A DNA stretch of 64,000 nucleotides from DASYFG01 sp036498565. GTDB lineage: Bacteria > Bacillota > Bacilli > Lactobacillales > Lactobacillaceae. The notes under the pieces are model-generated. The model saw only the letters and a program-made list of their open reading frames with translations. It had not been told where the DNA came from and ran no database searches. Below, one piece after another: positions 16,097 through 25,185 of the stretch (position 1 is its first letter; each line of letters opens with the position of its first letter). Where the stretch lies: NCBI GenBank assembly GCA_036498565.1, contig DASYFG010000003.1:1-64000 (forward strand), read 5' to 3'. Both the position numbers and the translations under genes were made by a program.

Positions 16097-17383
16097 ATGA
16101 ACACATGGATTAACGAAAAAGTTGTGCCACGCGTGATGAAATTCGTGGCGACGCGACCAATTGTGTCGTTGAAAAATGGAATGATTTACTCAATTCCATT
16201 TATCATTATTGGGTCAGTTTTCTTGATTTTGGGGAATTTGCCCGTGCAATCTTGGGCAGACTGGGTCGAATCGTCTGGTTTGAAGGTCTTCTTTGGCCAA
16301 GCTTATAACGCGTCATTTAAATTGACGGCGATGATTGCAGCACTTGGTATTGCGTACACGTGGGTCAAAGACGAAGGGTACGAAGGGATGCCGGCGGCTT
16401 TGACGAGTTTGATTTCATTTATTTTGTTAATGAATCAAAGTGTTGTGGCGCCTGAATCACAAGAAGTTGTTGCCAAAGCGTTGAACATGGAAACGTTGGG
16501 CGGCAAGGGGATGGTCGCGGCCATTATCATCGGGTTGCTGACCGGATGGATTTACACCTACTTCTTGAAAAAGAAGATTACGATCAAATTGCCGGATTCA
16601 GTGCCGGCCAACGTAGCCAACTCATTTACGGCGTTGATTCCGTCATTTGTGATTATTTCTGGTTCGTTGGTTGTCTTCATTTTGTTTGAAATTTTTGGTC
16701 ACACGACGTTTGTGGACTTTATTTATTCAACGATCCAAATTCCTTTGCAAGGGGTGACGGATTCGTATGGTGGTGTGTTGGCAATTTCTTTGTTGGTACC
16801 TGGTTTGTGGTTGTTCGGCGTGCACGGTGCGGCGATTATTTACGGCGTGATGTTACCAATTTTGACTGCCAACTCAAATGCTAACGCGGAATTGGCGCAA
16901 CAAGGTCAATTAGGTTTGGAACACGGTGGTCGCATTGTGACGCTTGCAATGATGGACAACATTATTGATTTGACGGGTTCCGGCTTTACAATTGGCATTG
17001 TGGTCTTCATGTTATTCTTTGCGAAATCAACGCAAATGAAGGCATTGGGCCGCATTGAAGCCGTGCCTGCGATCTTTAACATCAACGAACCCATTTTGTT
17101 TGGTTTGCCGTTGGTGATGAATCCGTTGATTGCTGTGCCGTTTGTTTTGGTACCGTTTTTGGCGGGAACGTTGACTTACTTTGGCCAACTTTGGGGCTTG
17201 TTGCCGTTGTTTAACGGGGTGGTTGTGCCTTGGACAACGCCAGCCGTGATTTCTGGTTATTTGATTGGTGGTTGGGAAATGGCCGTTTGGCAAGCGATTT
17301 TGTTGGTCATCTCGGTATTGGTTTACTTCCCATTCATGAAAAAACAAGACAGTATTTTGTACAAACAAGAACACTCAGCATAA
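16097..17383 (+). CDS. celB: PTS beta-glucoside/cellobiose permease IIC component
   Basis: Membrane subunit (EIIC, lactose/cellobiose family) that takes up and phosphorylates a beta-glucoside. 428 aa with about ten hydrophobic segments and the family segments ARRPIVSLKNGM-like (TRPIVSLKNGMIYSIPF) and FNINEPILFGLPLVMNP, which holds the sugar-binding Glu. ATG 16097 follows AAAGGAG; an ATG at 16076 precedes that site and is unlikely. No EIIA or EIIB gene is nearby, so those parts must come from elsewhere. The phospho-beta-glucosidase follows after 12 nt. Confidence 0.92.
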   Translation: MNTWINEKVVPRVMKFVATRPIVSLKNGMIYSIPFIIIGSVFLILGNLPVQSWADWVESSGLKVFFGQAYNASFKLTAMIAALGIAYTWVKDEGYEGMPAALTSLISFILLMNQSVVAPESQEVVAKALNMETLGGKGMVAAIIIGLLTGWIYTYFLKKKITIKLPDSVPANVANSFTALIPSFVIISGSLVVFILFEIFGHTTFVDFIYSTIQIPLQGVTDSYGGVLAISLLVPGLWLFGVHGAAIIYGVMLPILTANSNANAELAQQGQLGLEHGGRIVTLAMMDNIIDLTGSGFTIGIVVFMLFFAKSTQMKALGRIEAVPAIFNINEPILFGLPLVMNPLIAVPFVLVPFLAGTLTYFGQLWGLLPLFNGVVVPWTTPAVISGYLIGGWEMAVWQAILLVISVLVYFPFMKKQDSILYKQEHSA

Positions 17384-17395
17384 AGGAGCGGGCGG

Positions 17396-18847
17396 ATGAC
17401 ATTAGGTTTCAAAGAGGGATTTTTGTGGGGTGGCGCGGTTGCGGCACACCAAATTGAAGGCGCGTGGGACGTTGATGGCAAAGGGATTTCGATTGCGGAC
17501 GTGTCATTAGCTGGTGACGTGAAAAACCCGCGCCAACTAACGGATGGTGTCATTGAAGGCGGAAATTACCCGAACCATCGCGGCATTGATTTTTTTCATA
17601 CGTACAAAAACGATGTGGCGTTGATGGGCGAATTAGGCATTAAAGTTTTCCGTACATCAATTGCTTGGACGCGCATTTTCCCAAACGGGGATGACGACCA
17701 GCCAAACGAAGCGGGTTTGCAATTCTATGATGATTTATTCGACGAATTATTGGCGCATGGGATTGAGCCGGTGATTACGTTGAGTCACTTTGAAATGCCG
17801 TATGCCTTGTCGACCAAATACGGCGGTTGGGCGGATCGTCGTTTGATTGATTTCTTCGTGAAATTTGCCGAAGTGGTCTTTAAGCGTTACCAAGGCAAAG
17901 TCCGGTACTGGATGACGTTTAACGAGATCAACAACCAAACTAATTACACGTCGGATCGGCATTTGATGCAAAATTCTGGCTTGTTGCACGTGCCCGAAGC
18001 CGATAAAGAACGCACGATGTATCAAGCATCGCACTACGAATTGGTCGCCTCGGCCAAAGTGGTGCAACTCGCGCATGAAATTGATCCAAATTATCAAGTT
18101 GGGTCGATGATTGCTTTTGAACCGTATTATCCAAAAACGTCCAAGCCACAAGATATTTTATTTGCGCAACGCGCGATGCAGGCGCGTTCTTGGTGGGGTG
18201 ATGTCCAAGCGCTGGGTGATTATCCGCAGTGGTTGACGCGTCATTTTGAATTGAATGACTGGCAAATGGATATCACGACGGAAGATTTGGCGACGTTGCA
18301 AGCTGGTACCGTGGATTATGTCGGGTTCAGTTATTACATGTCGCACGCCACCCAAGCGCCAAGTGAGACGCTTGGCGACATGCACTTTGAGCAGGGGCGT
18401 GATAACATTGATAACGATTATTTGACGAAATCTGATTGGGGCTGGCAAATTGATCCGGTTGGTTTGCGTTATTCAATGAATTGGATGACGGATCGCTGGC
18501 ACAAGCCGCTGTTTATCGTGGAAAATGGCTTTGGCGCGTACGATGAATTGACGGCCGAACATGAAATTCATGATCAATACCGCATTGATTACTACCAAAG
18601 TCATTTAAGCGAAGTCTTAAAAGCTGTTGAATTCGATGGTGTGGACTTGATTGGGTACACGCCGTGGGGCTTCATCGACTTGGTGTCGGCCTCCACTGGG
18701 GAAATGAAGAAGCGCTACGGCTTCATCTATGTGGATCTTGACGACATGGGACAAGGAAGCGGCGCACGCTACAAAAAAGATTCATTTGCGTGGTATCAAA
18801 ACGTGATTGCGACCAACGGTCAAAGTTTGCGAACAACTGAAGAGTAG
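17396..18847 (+). CDS. bglA: 6-phospho-beta-glucosidase, GH1
   Basis: Cleaves the 6-phospho-beta-glucoside delivered by the adjacent PTS. 483 aa, full GH1 length. The N-terminal signature is FLWGGAVAAHQIEGAW, the acid/base Glu is in TFNEINN, and the nucleophile Glu is in IVENGFGAYD. Near the C-terminus RYKKDSFAWYQ is the phosphate-binding region (Ser/Lys/Tyr) typical of 6-phospho enzymes. The Shine-Dalgarno is AAAGGAG. It shares the cre- and GntR-controlled transcript. Confidence 0.95.
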   Translation: MTLGFKEGFLWGGAVAAHQIEGAWDVDGKGISIADVSLAGDVKNPRQLTDGVIEGGNYPNHRGIDFFHTYKNDVALMGELGIKVFRTSIAWTRIFPNGDDDQPNEAGLQFYDDLFDELLAHGIEPVITLSHFEMPYALSTKYGGWADRRLIDFFVKFAEVVFKRYQGKVRYWMTFNEINNQTNYTSDRHLMQNSGLLHVPEADKERTMYQASHYELVASAKVVQLAHEIDPNYQVGSMIAFEPYYPKTSKPQDILFAQRAMQARSWWGDVQALGDYPQWLTRHFELNDWQMDITTEDLATLQAGTVDYVGFSYYMSHATQAPSETLGDMHFEQGRDNIDNDYLTKSDWGWQIDPVGLRYSMNWMTDRWHKPLFIVENGFGAYDELTAEHEIHDQYRIDYYQSHLSEVLKAVEFDGVDLIGYTPWGFIDLVSASTGEMKKRYGFIYVDLDDMGQGSGARYKKDSFAWYQNVIATNGQSLRTTEE

Positions 18848-18849
18848 GG

Positions 18850-18880
18850 AAGTCAGCCGTTTTGGCTGGCTTTTTTGTTT
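18850..18880 (+). terminator. terminator after bglA
   Basis: AAGTCAGCC paired with GGCTGGCTT around GTTTT, then T-run. Confidence 0.85.
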
Positions 18881-18964
18881 GAGTGTTATGTAAGCGCTAT
18901 CTTTTGATGCGTGATATACTAACGATATCGAATGCAGGCTGTGTAAGTTTATCAAAGGGAGAAA

Positions 18965-19480
18965 ATGATGCTGGATTTTGAGTTGTTGCGTCGTAATGGT
19001 CAAGTGATTGGGGTGGTGTTAGGTGATGAAAGTTTTCCAGCGAAAAATCAGCTGACCGAGATGATGCGGGTGCTGTTGGCTGGGAACTATGCGGTCAGCG
19101 AGCAGCCGTTAATTTTTACCGAAACGGGAATTGTGATGCAGGGTGAAACGCCGTTTGCGCCGATTAAGCAGCTGACCATTGGCATTGGTCGGGCGGTGGT
19201 TGGACCGTATTTTCAAAATGCGTACTGGACGATTTTACAATTTGATTTGACGAATGGTGAACGAGTGATTTATTCGGTGCGCTCGTTGGCTTTGTTTTTG
19301 GCATTACCGACTTGGTTAGCGGAGCGTGGTTTTGATTTCCCAATCGAAAATGAATTTTCAGCATTTTTAGACGCCGCAGATTATCGGGAGTTGGAAAATC
19401 GCTTGAATGAGGGCGGCTACGAAGCTCAAATTAAGCGCTTAGGCTACCCTGAGATGCTGGTATTACCTTATACGATTTAA
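18965..19480 (+). CDS. hypothetical protein, 171 aa
   Basis: I do not recognise a family. The product starts MMLDFELLRRNGQVIGVVLGDE, has no membrane segment or signal, and reads as a soluble alpha/beta protein with ILQFDLTNGERVIYSV in the middle. AAAGGGAG precedes two adjacent ATGs (18965 or 18968). A near-cre TGTAAGCGCTATCT lies at 18889, one mismatch from consensus, and TATACT near 18914 could be the -10. Monocistronic, with a terminator after it. Confidence 0.75.
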   Translation: MMLDFELLRRNGQVIGVVLGDESFPAKNQLTEMMRVLLAGNYAVSEQPLIFTETGIVMQGETPFAPIKQLTIGIGRAVVGPYFQNAYWTILQFDLTNGERVIYSVRSLALFLALPTWLAERGFDFPIENEFSAFLDAADYRELENRLNEGGYEAQIKRLGYPEMLVLPYTI

Positions 19481-19487
19481 CTAAAAT

Positions 19488-19507
19488 AGGCAGTGATGCC
19501 TTTTTTA
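19488..19507 (+). terminator. short terminator after the 171-aa gene
   Basis: AGGCA-GTGA-TGCCT hairpin then T-run; weak stem of 5 bp. Confidence 0.6.
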
Positions 19508-19515
19508 TTTGGTAT

Positions 19516-19531
19516 TGTTTCACGTGAAACA
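19516..19531. other. parS site 1 (ParB/Spo0J binding)
   Basis: TGTTTCACGTGAAACA, a perfect match to the Bacillus subtilis parS consensus, intergenic. The flanking T and A extend the palindrome to 18 bp. Confidence 0.9.
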
Positions 19532-19565
19532 ATGGTAAAATAGGACGTAAATAGGAGGCGATGGC

Positions 19566-21131
19566 ATGAAAATCACGATTTTATCAACCAGCGACACGCA
19601 TGGTTTTGTGGCTGCGACGGACTTTACGCAGGCGGGCGATTTTGATGCGCCGTTGGGTTTGGCGCGCGCTGCAACGGTGATTAAGCGCGAGCGGGCGAAA
19701 GCTGAGGCGAACGGGGATGTGGTGTTGGCGATTGAAAATGGTGATTTTATTCAAGGATCGCCTTTGGCGGCTTTTGTGGCGCAAAAACGACCAGAATTTG
19801 CGGATGTTTGGGATCAACTTTTCCATGAAATTGGCTATGACGCGCGGGTTTTGGGTAATCATGAATTTAATTTTGGCGATGATTATTTGACGCGGGTGCT
19901 GGATTCGGCGGATGTGTTGAATGCGAATTTGTTGAATGATGATGGCGAGTCGTTTTTTGGTGCGCCGTACCGCATTATTGAGCGTCAGGGTTTGAAAATC
20001 GGGGTATTGGGCTTGACGACGGAGTATATTCCGCATTGGGAACACCCGGAAAACTATGTGAAAGTGGCAGAATTTGCTAACCCGCGTGTAATGGCGGAAC
20101 GCTATTTGCCTGAATTGCGTGCGCAAAGTGATGTGGTGGTGATTGCTTATCATGCGGGATTTGAGCGGGATTTGGACAATGGCCAACCGACTGAAACACC
20201 GCGTGGTGAAAACCGCGGTTATGAGCTGATTGAGCAAGTGGGTGGTTTTGATGCGCTGGTTACTGGGCATCAACACCGCCAATTGGCGGGCGTTTTGCAT
20301 GACGTGGCGCTCACGCAACCTGGGCACAAAGGCAGCCATGTCGGTAAAATCACACTAACGATTGAAAATGGCGAAGTCGTAGACCGATACGCGGAATTGA
20401 TTCCGACTGCGCCATTTCCGGCTGATGAAGCGGTTTTGACGTTGATTCAACAGGCACAAGCGTTGGTCGATACAGATTTGGATCAAGTGATTGGGCATTT
20501 GACGGCGGACGCGTCGTTTGTTGATGCAAATGCTGCCCGGCGGGGCAATCATGCGTACATTCAACTAATCAACCAGATTCAAGCCGAAACGATGGGCGTC
20601 GATGTGGCGGGCACGTCGTTATTCAATAATTTTTTGACGGGATTCAAACAAGAAGTGACCAAACGCGATGTCGCGGTGAACTATCCGTACGTTGAAACGT
20701 TGTCCGTTTTGCGATTAACCGGTGCGGATTTGCGGGCGGCTTTGGAGCAAACGTCGGATTACTTTGTTTTAAATGACGCGGGTGATGTGGTACCGAATCC
20801 GAGTTATGTTGAACCAAAACCGCAACACTACAATTATGATTTGTGGTCAGGCATTGATTATACGATTGATGTGGCCCAGCCAGTCGGTTCGCGCATCACG
20901 TCATTGCAGTATCACGGGCATGATTTGGCCGATGACGAAGAAATTGACGTGGCGATGACGAGTTTTCGGGCTGTGGGTGGCGGCGATTATCACATGTTCA
21001 CGGCGGATAAAATTTTGCGAACTGACGAACGCGAAGTGGTCGACGTGATTGCTGATTATTTGGCTGCGCATGATGTTGTTGACGTGCGTGATGCGGGGAA
21101 TATTCGGGTGATTAATAGTCAGCGCGTTTAA
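19566..21131 (+). CDS. bifunctional UDP-sugar hydrolase/5'-nucleotidase family phosphoesterase
   Basis: Metallophosphoesterase plus 5'-nucleotidase C-terminal domain, 521 aa. Metal-site motifs: STSDTHGF, ENGDFIQGSP, GNHEFNFGDD, AYHAGFE and TGHQHRQL. The C-terminal domain (about 300-490) holds FRAVGGGDYHMF. There is no signal peptide, lipobox or LPXTG, so it is predicted cytoplasmic, unlike secreted 5'-nucleotidases of this family. It could be a 2',3'-cyclic phosphodiesterase instead. Preceded by AGGAGG and by parS1. Confidence 0.88.
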   Translation: MKITILSTSDTHGFVAATDFTQAGDFDAPLGLARAATVIKRERAKAEANGDVVLAIENGDFIQGSPLAAFVAQKRPEFADVWDQLFHEIGYDARVLGNHEFNFGDDYLTRVLDSADVLNANLLNDDGESFFGAPYRIIERQGLKIGVLGLTTEYIPHWEHPENYVKVAEFANPRVMAERYLPELRAQSDVVVIAYHAGFERDLDNGQPTETPRGENRGYELIEQVGGFDALVTGHQHRQLAGVLHDVALTQPGHKGSHVGKITLTIENGEVVDRYAELIPTAPFPADEAVLTLIQQAQALVDTDLDQVIGHLTADASFVDANAARRGNHAYIQLINQIQAETMGVDVAGTSLFNNFLTGFKQEVTKRDVAVNYPYVETLSVLRLTGADLRAALEQTSDYFVLNDAGDVVPNPSYVEPKPQHYNYDLWSGIDYTIDVAQPVGSRITSLQYHGHDLADDEEIDVAMTSFRAVGGGDYHMFTADKILRTDEREVVDVIADYLAAHDVVDVRDAGNIRVINSQRV

Positions 21132-21184
21132 GTGTTTTTATGGTAAAATGACGATATCAAAGCTCGATTTTAGGAGAAAGACAA

Positions 21185-22693
21185 ATGACACAAATTCCGC
21201 TTGCACAAACGGCTGATCATGCCGTCGTTAATTTTGAACTGAATCAACTCAATCGCCACGGCATCATCGCGGGGGCAACGGGAACCGGGAAAACGGTGAC
21301 GATGAAAGTCATGACCGAAAAGCTTGCCAAAGCAGGTGTGCCAGTCTTTTTGGCTGATATCAAAGGCGATCTGGCGAGTTTGAGTCAAGCTGGCGACGTC
21401 AATGAAGTGCATGTGGCCAAGCGCGTGGCTGATTTTGGCTTGACGTATCAACCAACGGCTTTTCCCGTGCGCTTGTGGGATGTTTTTGGCGCGGCTGGTA
21501 CGCCAATTCGGGCAACGGTGGAAATGATGGGGCCGTTGTTGTTAGCGCGGATTTTGGATTTGAATGACACGCAAGAAGGTGTGTTGAATGTGGCGTTCAA
21601 AGTTGCGCAAGACCACGCGTGGCCGTTGATTGATTTGAAAGATTTGCAGGCGTTGCTGGTCGAAGTTGGTAACCACGCCAAGGATTACACGACGCAATAT
21701 GGCAATGTTTCCAAGGCGTCAGTTGGGGCCATTCAACGGAACTTGTTGGTGCTTGAACAGCAAGGAGCGGCGCAGTTCTTTGGTGAACCGGCCATTGATG
21801 TGACGAATTTCTTCGCGACGGACGCGCAAGGTTTGGGTGTGGTCAATATTTTGATGGCCAAGCAATTGTTTAATGCACCACGTTTGTATGCGACATTTTT
21901 GATTTGGTTGTTGAATCGTTTGATGACAACGTTGCCGGAAGTCGGTGATTTGGACAAACCAAAACTGGTTTTCTTCTTCGACGAAGCGCATTTGTTATTC
22001 AAAGACGCCAACCAAACGTTCATCGACCAAGTCGAAAACACGGTGCGCTTGATCCGCTCAAAAGGCGTCGGCGTCTTCTTCGTCACGCAAAATCCAGCGG
22101 ATTTGCCAGCGACGATTATTGCGCAGTTGAACAACCGCGTGCAACACAAGTTAAACGCGTTCTCGGCCAATGATTTGAAAGGTGTGAAAGCTGCGGCGAA
22201 CACCTTCCGCATCAATCCAGATTTGGATGTGGAAGCGGCAATTGGTGAGTTGGGCACCGGGGAAGCTTTGGCGAGTTTCTTGGGTGAAAACGGCGAGCCG
22301 GCGATGGTTCAACGCGCCTTTGTCTATCCGCCAGAAAGTTCAATGACGGCTTTGGTTGACGTGGCAATTCCAGCTTTAATCGCTCAAAACCCCTTTGAAG
22401 TGACCTATCGCACTGCTGTGGATCGAGCCAGCGCCTATGAAACCTTGAGCGCCAAAACTGCTGATGAAGCAGCACAAGTCCAAGCGGCACAACAAGCAAA
22501 ATTGGACGCCACAGCAGCCAAAGAAGCGGCGCGGGCCCAAGCCGCCGCTGAGCGTCAAAAAGCCAAAGAAGAACGCGGACGACGCAATGCCCTGCCTAAC
22601 AAATTAGCGCGTCAAGTCGGTAATCAAGTCCGCACGCGCGTGGTTGGTAGCATCATTAGTGCTGTGTTGAAAGGTATTTTTGGCCGGAAATAA
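21185..22693 (+). CDS. HerA-like ATPase, DUF853/YjgR family
   Basis: P-loop ATPase of the FtsK/HerA group. 502 aa with Walker A AGATGTGKTVTMK at about residue 30, Walker B VFFFDEAHLLF, and a conserved FFVTQNPADLP. The C-terminal part (about 405-470) is an Ala/Glu/Lys-rich coiled coil, followed by a short basic tail RTRVVGSIISAVLKGIFGRK. The family is common but its role is not firmly known; a DNA-processing function is inferred from the fold. Promoter -10 TAAAAT is just upstream. A terminator overlapping the next promoter follows. Confidence 0.88.
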   Translation: MTQIPLAQTADHAVVNFELNQLNRHGIIAGATGTGKTVTMKVMTEKLAKAGVPVFLADIKGDLASLSQAGDVNEVHVAKRVADFGLTYQPTAFPVRLWDVFGAAGTPIRATVEMMGPLLLARILDLNDTQEGVLNVAFKVAQDHAWPLIDLKDLQALLVEVGNHAKDYTTQYGNVSKASVGAIQRNLLVLEQQGAAQFFGEPAIDVTNFFATDAQGLGVVNILMAKQLFNAPRLYATFLIWLLNRLMTTLPEVGDLDKPKLVFFFDEAHLLFKDANQTFIDQVENTVRLIRSKGVGVFFVTQNPADLPATIIAQLNNRVQHKLNAFSANDLKGVKAAANTFRINPDLDVEAAIGELGTGEALASFLGENGEPAMVQRAFVYPPESSMTALVDVAIPALIAQNPFEVTYRTAVDRASAYETLSAKTADEAAQVQAAQQAKLDATAAKEAARAQAAAERQKAKEERGRRNALPNKLARQVGNQVRTRVVGSIISAVLKGIFGRK

Positions 22694-22702
22694 GCAAATT
22701 AA

Positions 22703-22733
22703 ACGCGCCAGCCGGCGTGTTTTTTGTTAGAAT
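22703..22733 (+). terminator. terminator fused to the trpS promoter
   Basis: ACGCGCC paired with GGCGTGT around AGCC, then TTTTTTG. The last T and G of the tract start an extended -10, TGTTAGAAT (22725-22733), for trpS. The two signals share bases. Confidence 0.75.
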
Positions 22734-22761
22734 AGAGTTAGTGAATTTGGAGGAACGGTGA

Positions 22762-23814
22762 ATGTTTCACGTGAAACATCGCACCAAAAAAATGATGACA
22801 GAAATTTATTTGACAGGTGACCGTCCTACTGGGAAGTTGCACATGGGCCACTACGTTGGTTCCTTGAAAAACCGCGTGGTGATGCAAAATTCTGGGGAAT
22901 TTGACCCGTATATTATGATTGCCGACACGCAAGCGTTCACCGACAACGCGCGCGACCCGCAAAAAATCCAACGCTCATTGACAGAAGTTGCTTTGGATTA
23001 TTTGGCGGTGGGCATTGACCCTGCGAAATCAACGATTTTTGTGCAATCACAAATCCCTGGTTTGGCAGAATTGACGCAATATTTCATGAATTTGGTGAGT
23101 GTTAATCGTTTGCAACGCAACCCAACTGTGAAAGCGGAAATTCAACAAAAAGGTTTCGGTGAGTCTTTGCCGGCTGGCTTTTTGACATATCCGGTGTCAC
23201 AAGCAGCTGACATCACGATTTTTAAAGCGACCAAAGTGCCGGTCGGTGACGACCAAGCGCCGATGATTGAACAAACTCGGGAATTGGTGCGCTCATTCAA
23301 CAACGCTTACAACAGCGAAGTTTTGGTGGAACCAGAAGGTGTGTTTGCGCCGGAAGGACATGGTCGTATTCCGGGCATCGACGGCAACGCCAAGATGTCA
23401 AAGTCTCTGGGCAACGCCATTTATTTGTCAGATACAGCTGATGAATTAGCCGCCAAAGTCAAGCAAATGTACACGGATCCAACGCACATTCGCGTCGAAG
23501 ATCCCGGTCATGTCGAGGGTAACGTGGTGTTCACGTATTTGGACATTTTTGATCAAGACAAAGCGCAAGTGCAATTGTTGAAAGATCAATACACGGCCGG
23601 CGGTTTGGGCGACATGAAGTTGAAGCGTTATTTGATGGAAGTTTTGGAAGCGGAATTTGCACCGATTCGTGAACGGCGCGCGCAATACGCGCAAGATATT
23701 CCAGCCGTTTTGCGCATGTTGCGTGACGGCAGTGAGCGCGCTAATGCGGTCGCGGAAGCCACAATGGCTGAAGTGCGTCATGCGATTGGCGTGGATTATT
23801 TTAAAGATTTGTAA
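22762..23814 (+). CDS. trpS: tryptophanyl-tRNA synthetase
   Basis: Charges tRNA-Trp. 350 aa, class I, with the HIGH-like motif PTGKLHMGHYVG and KMSKS-type motif NAKMSKSLGNA. I start at ATG 22762 because GGAGG lies 8 nt upstream. The product then begins MFHVKHRTKKMMTE, and the first six codons are the parS site 22763-22778. Without this start the next Met (codon 11) has no ribosome site. No T-box leader is present, the 5' region being under 30 nt. Confidence 0.95.
   Translation: MFHVKHRTKKMMTEIYLTGDRPTGKLHMGHYVGSLKNRVVMQNSGEFDPYIMIADTQAFTDNARDPQKIQRSLTEVALDYLAVGIDPAKSTIFVQSQIPGLAELTQYFMNLVSVNRLQRNPTVKAEIQQKGFGESLPAGFLTYPVSQAADITIFKATKVPVGDDQAPMIEQTRELVRSFNNAYNSEVLVEPEGVFAPEGHGRIPGIDGNAKMSKSLGNAIYLSDTADELAAKVKQMYTDPTHIRVEDPGHVEGNVVFTYLDIFDQDKAQVQLLKDQYTAGGLGDMKLKRYLMEVLEAEFAPIRERRAQYAQDIPAVLRMLRDGSERANAVAEATMAEVRHAIGVDYFKDL
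22763..22778. other. parS site 2, inside the trpS start
   Basis: Perfect TGTTTCACGTGAAACA beginning with the second base of the trpS ATG, so it encodes FHVKH at the protein N-terminus. Confidence 0.92.
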
Positions 23815-23898
23815 GCAAAAGCGTATCGTTGGGTGCGCTTTTTGATTTGACGTTAGAGTGGGTCTAAGGTGTATGATAGAGGCAAGGAGGATTTTGAC

Positions 23899-25086
23899 AT
23901 GAACGATTTTCAATTTCAAAATACAACAGATATTCGCTTCGGTAGTCAGCACATTGACACTGAATTGCACGGCGCCGTGGCGCAATTTGGTCACAAAGTT
24001 TTGCTGGCCTACGGTGGCGGTTCGATTAAGCAATCCGGTTTGTACGAACGCGTGCTAAAAGCACTTGGTGACGATTTGCAAATCACAGAATTGAGTGGCA
24101 TCGAACCCAATCCAAAAATTGATTCGGTCCGCGCTGGACAAAAATTGGTTCAAGAAAACGACATTGACGTGATTTTGGCCGTTGGTGGTGGTTCCGTGAT
24201 TGACGCGGCCAAAGTCATCGCCTCGGCCAAATTCTATGAGAGTGATCCATGGGATTTGGTAACGGATAGCCGCAAACGTCAACAAATCGACCAATTGCCT
24301 TTGGTAGACATTTTGACGTTGTCGGCCACCGGGACCGAAATGAACAAGGGATCAGTCATTTCTAATCCCGAAACCAACCAAAAGTTAGGTACACAAGGCC
24401 CAAACACGCCTGCCGTTTCATTTTTGGAACCAGCATTGACTTATTCAGTGTCACCATGGCAAACGGCGGCTGGTGCGATTGACATCTTCTCGCATTTGAC
24501 GGAACAATACTTCGACCAAGCGCCCACTGACATCGGTGATGGCATGATTGAAGGGTTGATGCGTTCTGTTATCAAATGGGGACCGATCGCGTTGGCAACA
24601 CCAAATGACGAAGAAGCACGCGGGAATTTGATGTGGGCGTCAACGTTGGCATTGAACGGTTTGGTGCGCAGCGGTAATCAAAACGGCTGGACAGTGCACC
24701 CAATTGAGCACGAATTGTCTGCCTACTATGACATCACGCACGGTGTTGGCTTAGGCATTTTGACGCCACGTTGGATGAAGCGCGTGTTAAGCGACGCCAC
24801 GCTAGCCAAGTTCGCGCGCTTTGGGCGTAATGTTTGGCAAATTCAATCAGATGACGACCAAGTTGTGGCGGAGCAGGCTATTCAAGCGACGTACGATTGG
24901 ATTAAGTCACTGAATGTGCCGACGACTTTGCCAGGTGTTGACATTCAAGATGACACACATTTTGCTGCGATGGCGCAATCAGCGGTCAAAATTGGTTCAT
25001 TAGACAAGGCCGCCTACGTGCCTTTGTCTGTTACAGATGTGGTGGCGTTGTACGAGACATCCATGACAACAGATGGTTTTGAATAA
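23899..25086 (+). CDS. iron-containing alcohol dehydrogenase (butanol dehydrogenase-like)
   Basis: NAD(P)-dependent group III alcohol dehydrogenase, 395 aa. Nucleotide-binding AVGGGSVIDAAK, metal ligands in AAGAIDIFSHLTEQYF and the two His of VHPIEHELSAYYDITHG. ATG 23899 (MNDFQFQN) sits 7 nt after AAGGAGG; the longer frame from 23869 would overrun that site. Closest in pattern to YugJ/BdhA enzymes that reduce aldehydes or keto groups. Its own promoter and terminator suggest a monocistronic unit. Confidence 0.92.
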   Translation: MNDFQFQNTTDIRFGSQHIDTELHGAVAQFGHKVLLAYGGGSIKQSGLYERVLKALGDDLQITELSGIEPNPKIDSVRAGQKLVQENDIDVILAVGGGSVIDAAKVIASAKFYESDPWDLVTDSRKRQQIDQLPLVDILTLSATGTEMNKGSVISNPETNQKLGTQGPNTPAVSFLEPALTYSVSPWQTAAGAIDIFSHLTEQYFDQAPTDIGDGMIEGLMRSVIKWGPIALATPNDEEARGNLMWASTLALNGLVRSGNQNGWTVHPIEHELSAYYDITHGVGLGILTPRWMKRVLSDATLAKFARFGRNVWQIQSDDDQVVAEQAIQATYDWIKSLNVPTTLPGVDIQDDTHFAAMAQSAVKIGSLDKAAYVPLSVTDVVALYETSMTTDGFE

Positions 25087-25091
25087 TCAGG

Positions 25092-25121
25092 AAAACACTA
25101 ATTTCGGTTAGTGTTTTTTAT
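25092..25121 (+). terminator. terminator after the alcohol dehydrogenase
   Basis: AAAACACTAA paired with TTAGTGTTTT around TTTCGG-type loop, then T-run. Confidence 0.88.
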
Positions 25122-25185
25122 TTGCTAAAAATAAATGTATCATGTAATATAGTACACGTGAAACAAATGCAAAGGGGAAGTGCAA

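Noticed and set aside
18889..18902. cre site before the 171-aa hypothetical gene
   Set aside because: TGTAAGCGCTATCT misses the final consensus base, and nothing about the gene supports carbon control. Noted only within that gene's entry.
19584..20339. Minus-strand open frame of 251 codons inside the 5'-nucleotidase gene
   Set aside because: Shadow of a high-G+C third-position gene; Arg/His-rich and without a start signal.
22734..22761. T-box leader for trpS
   Set aside because: Fewer than 30 nt lie between the predicted -10 and the ATG, which is far too short for a T-box. cysS and gltX also have short leaders.
25152..25167. A fourth parS site before the BceA-like gene
   Set aside because: TAGTACACGTGAAACA has three mismatches in one arm. 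It may be a decayed site, but I do not call it a feature.
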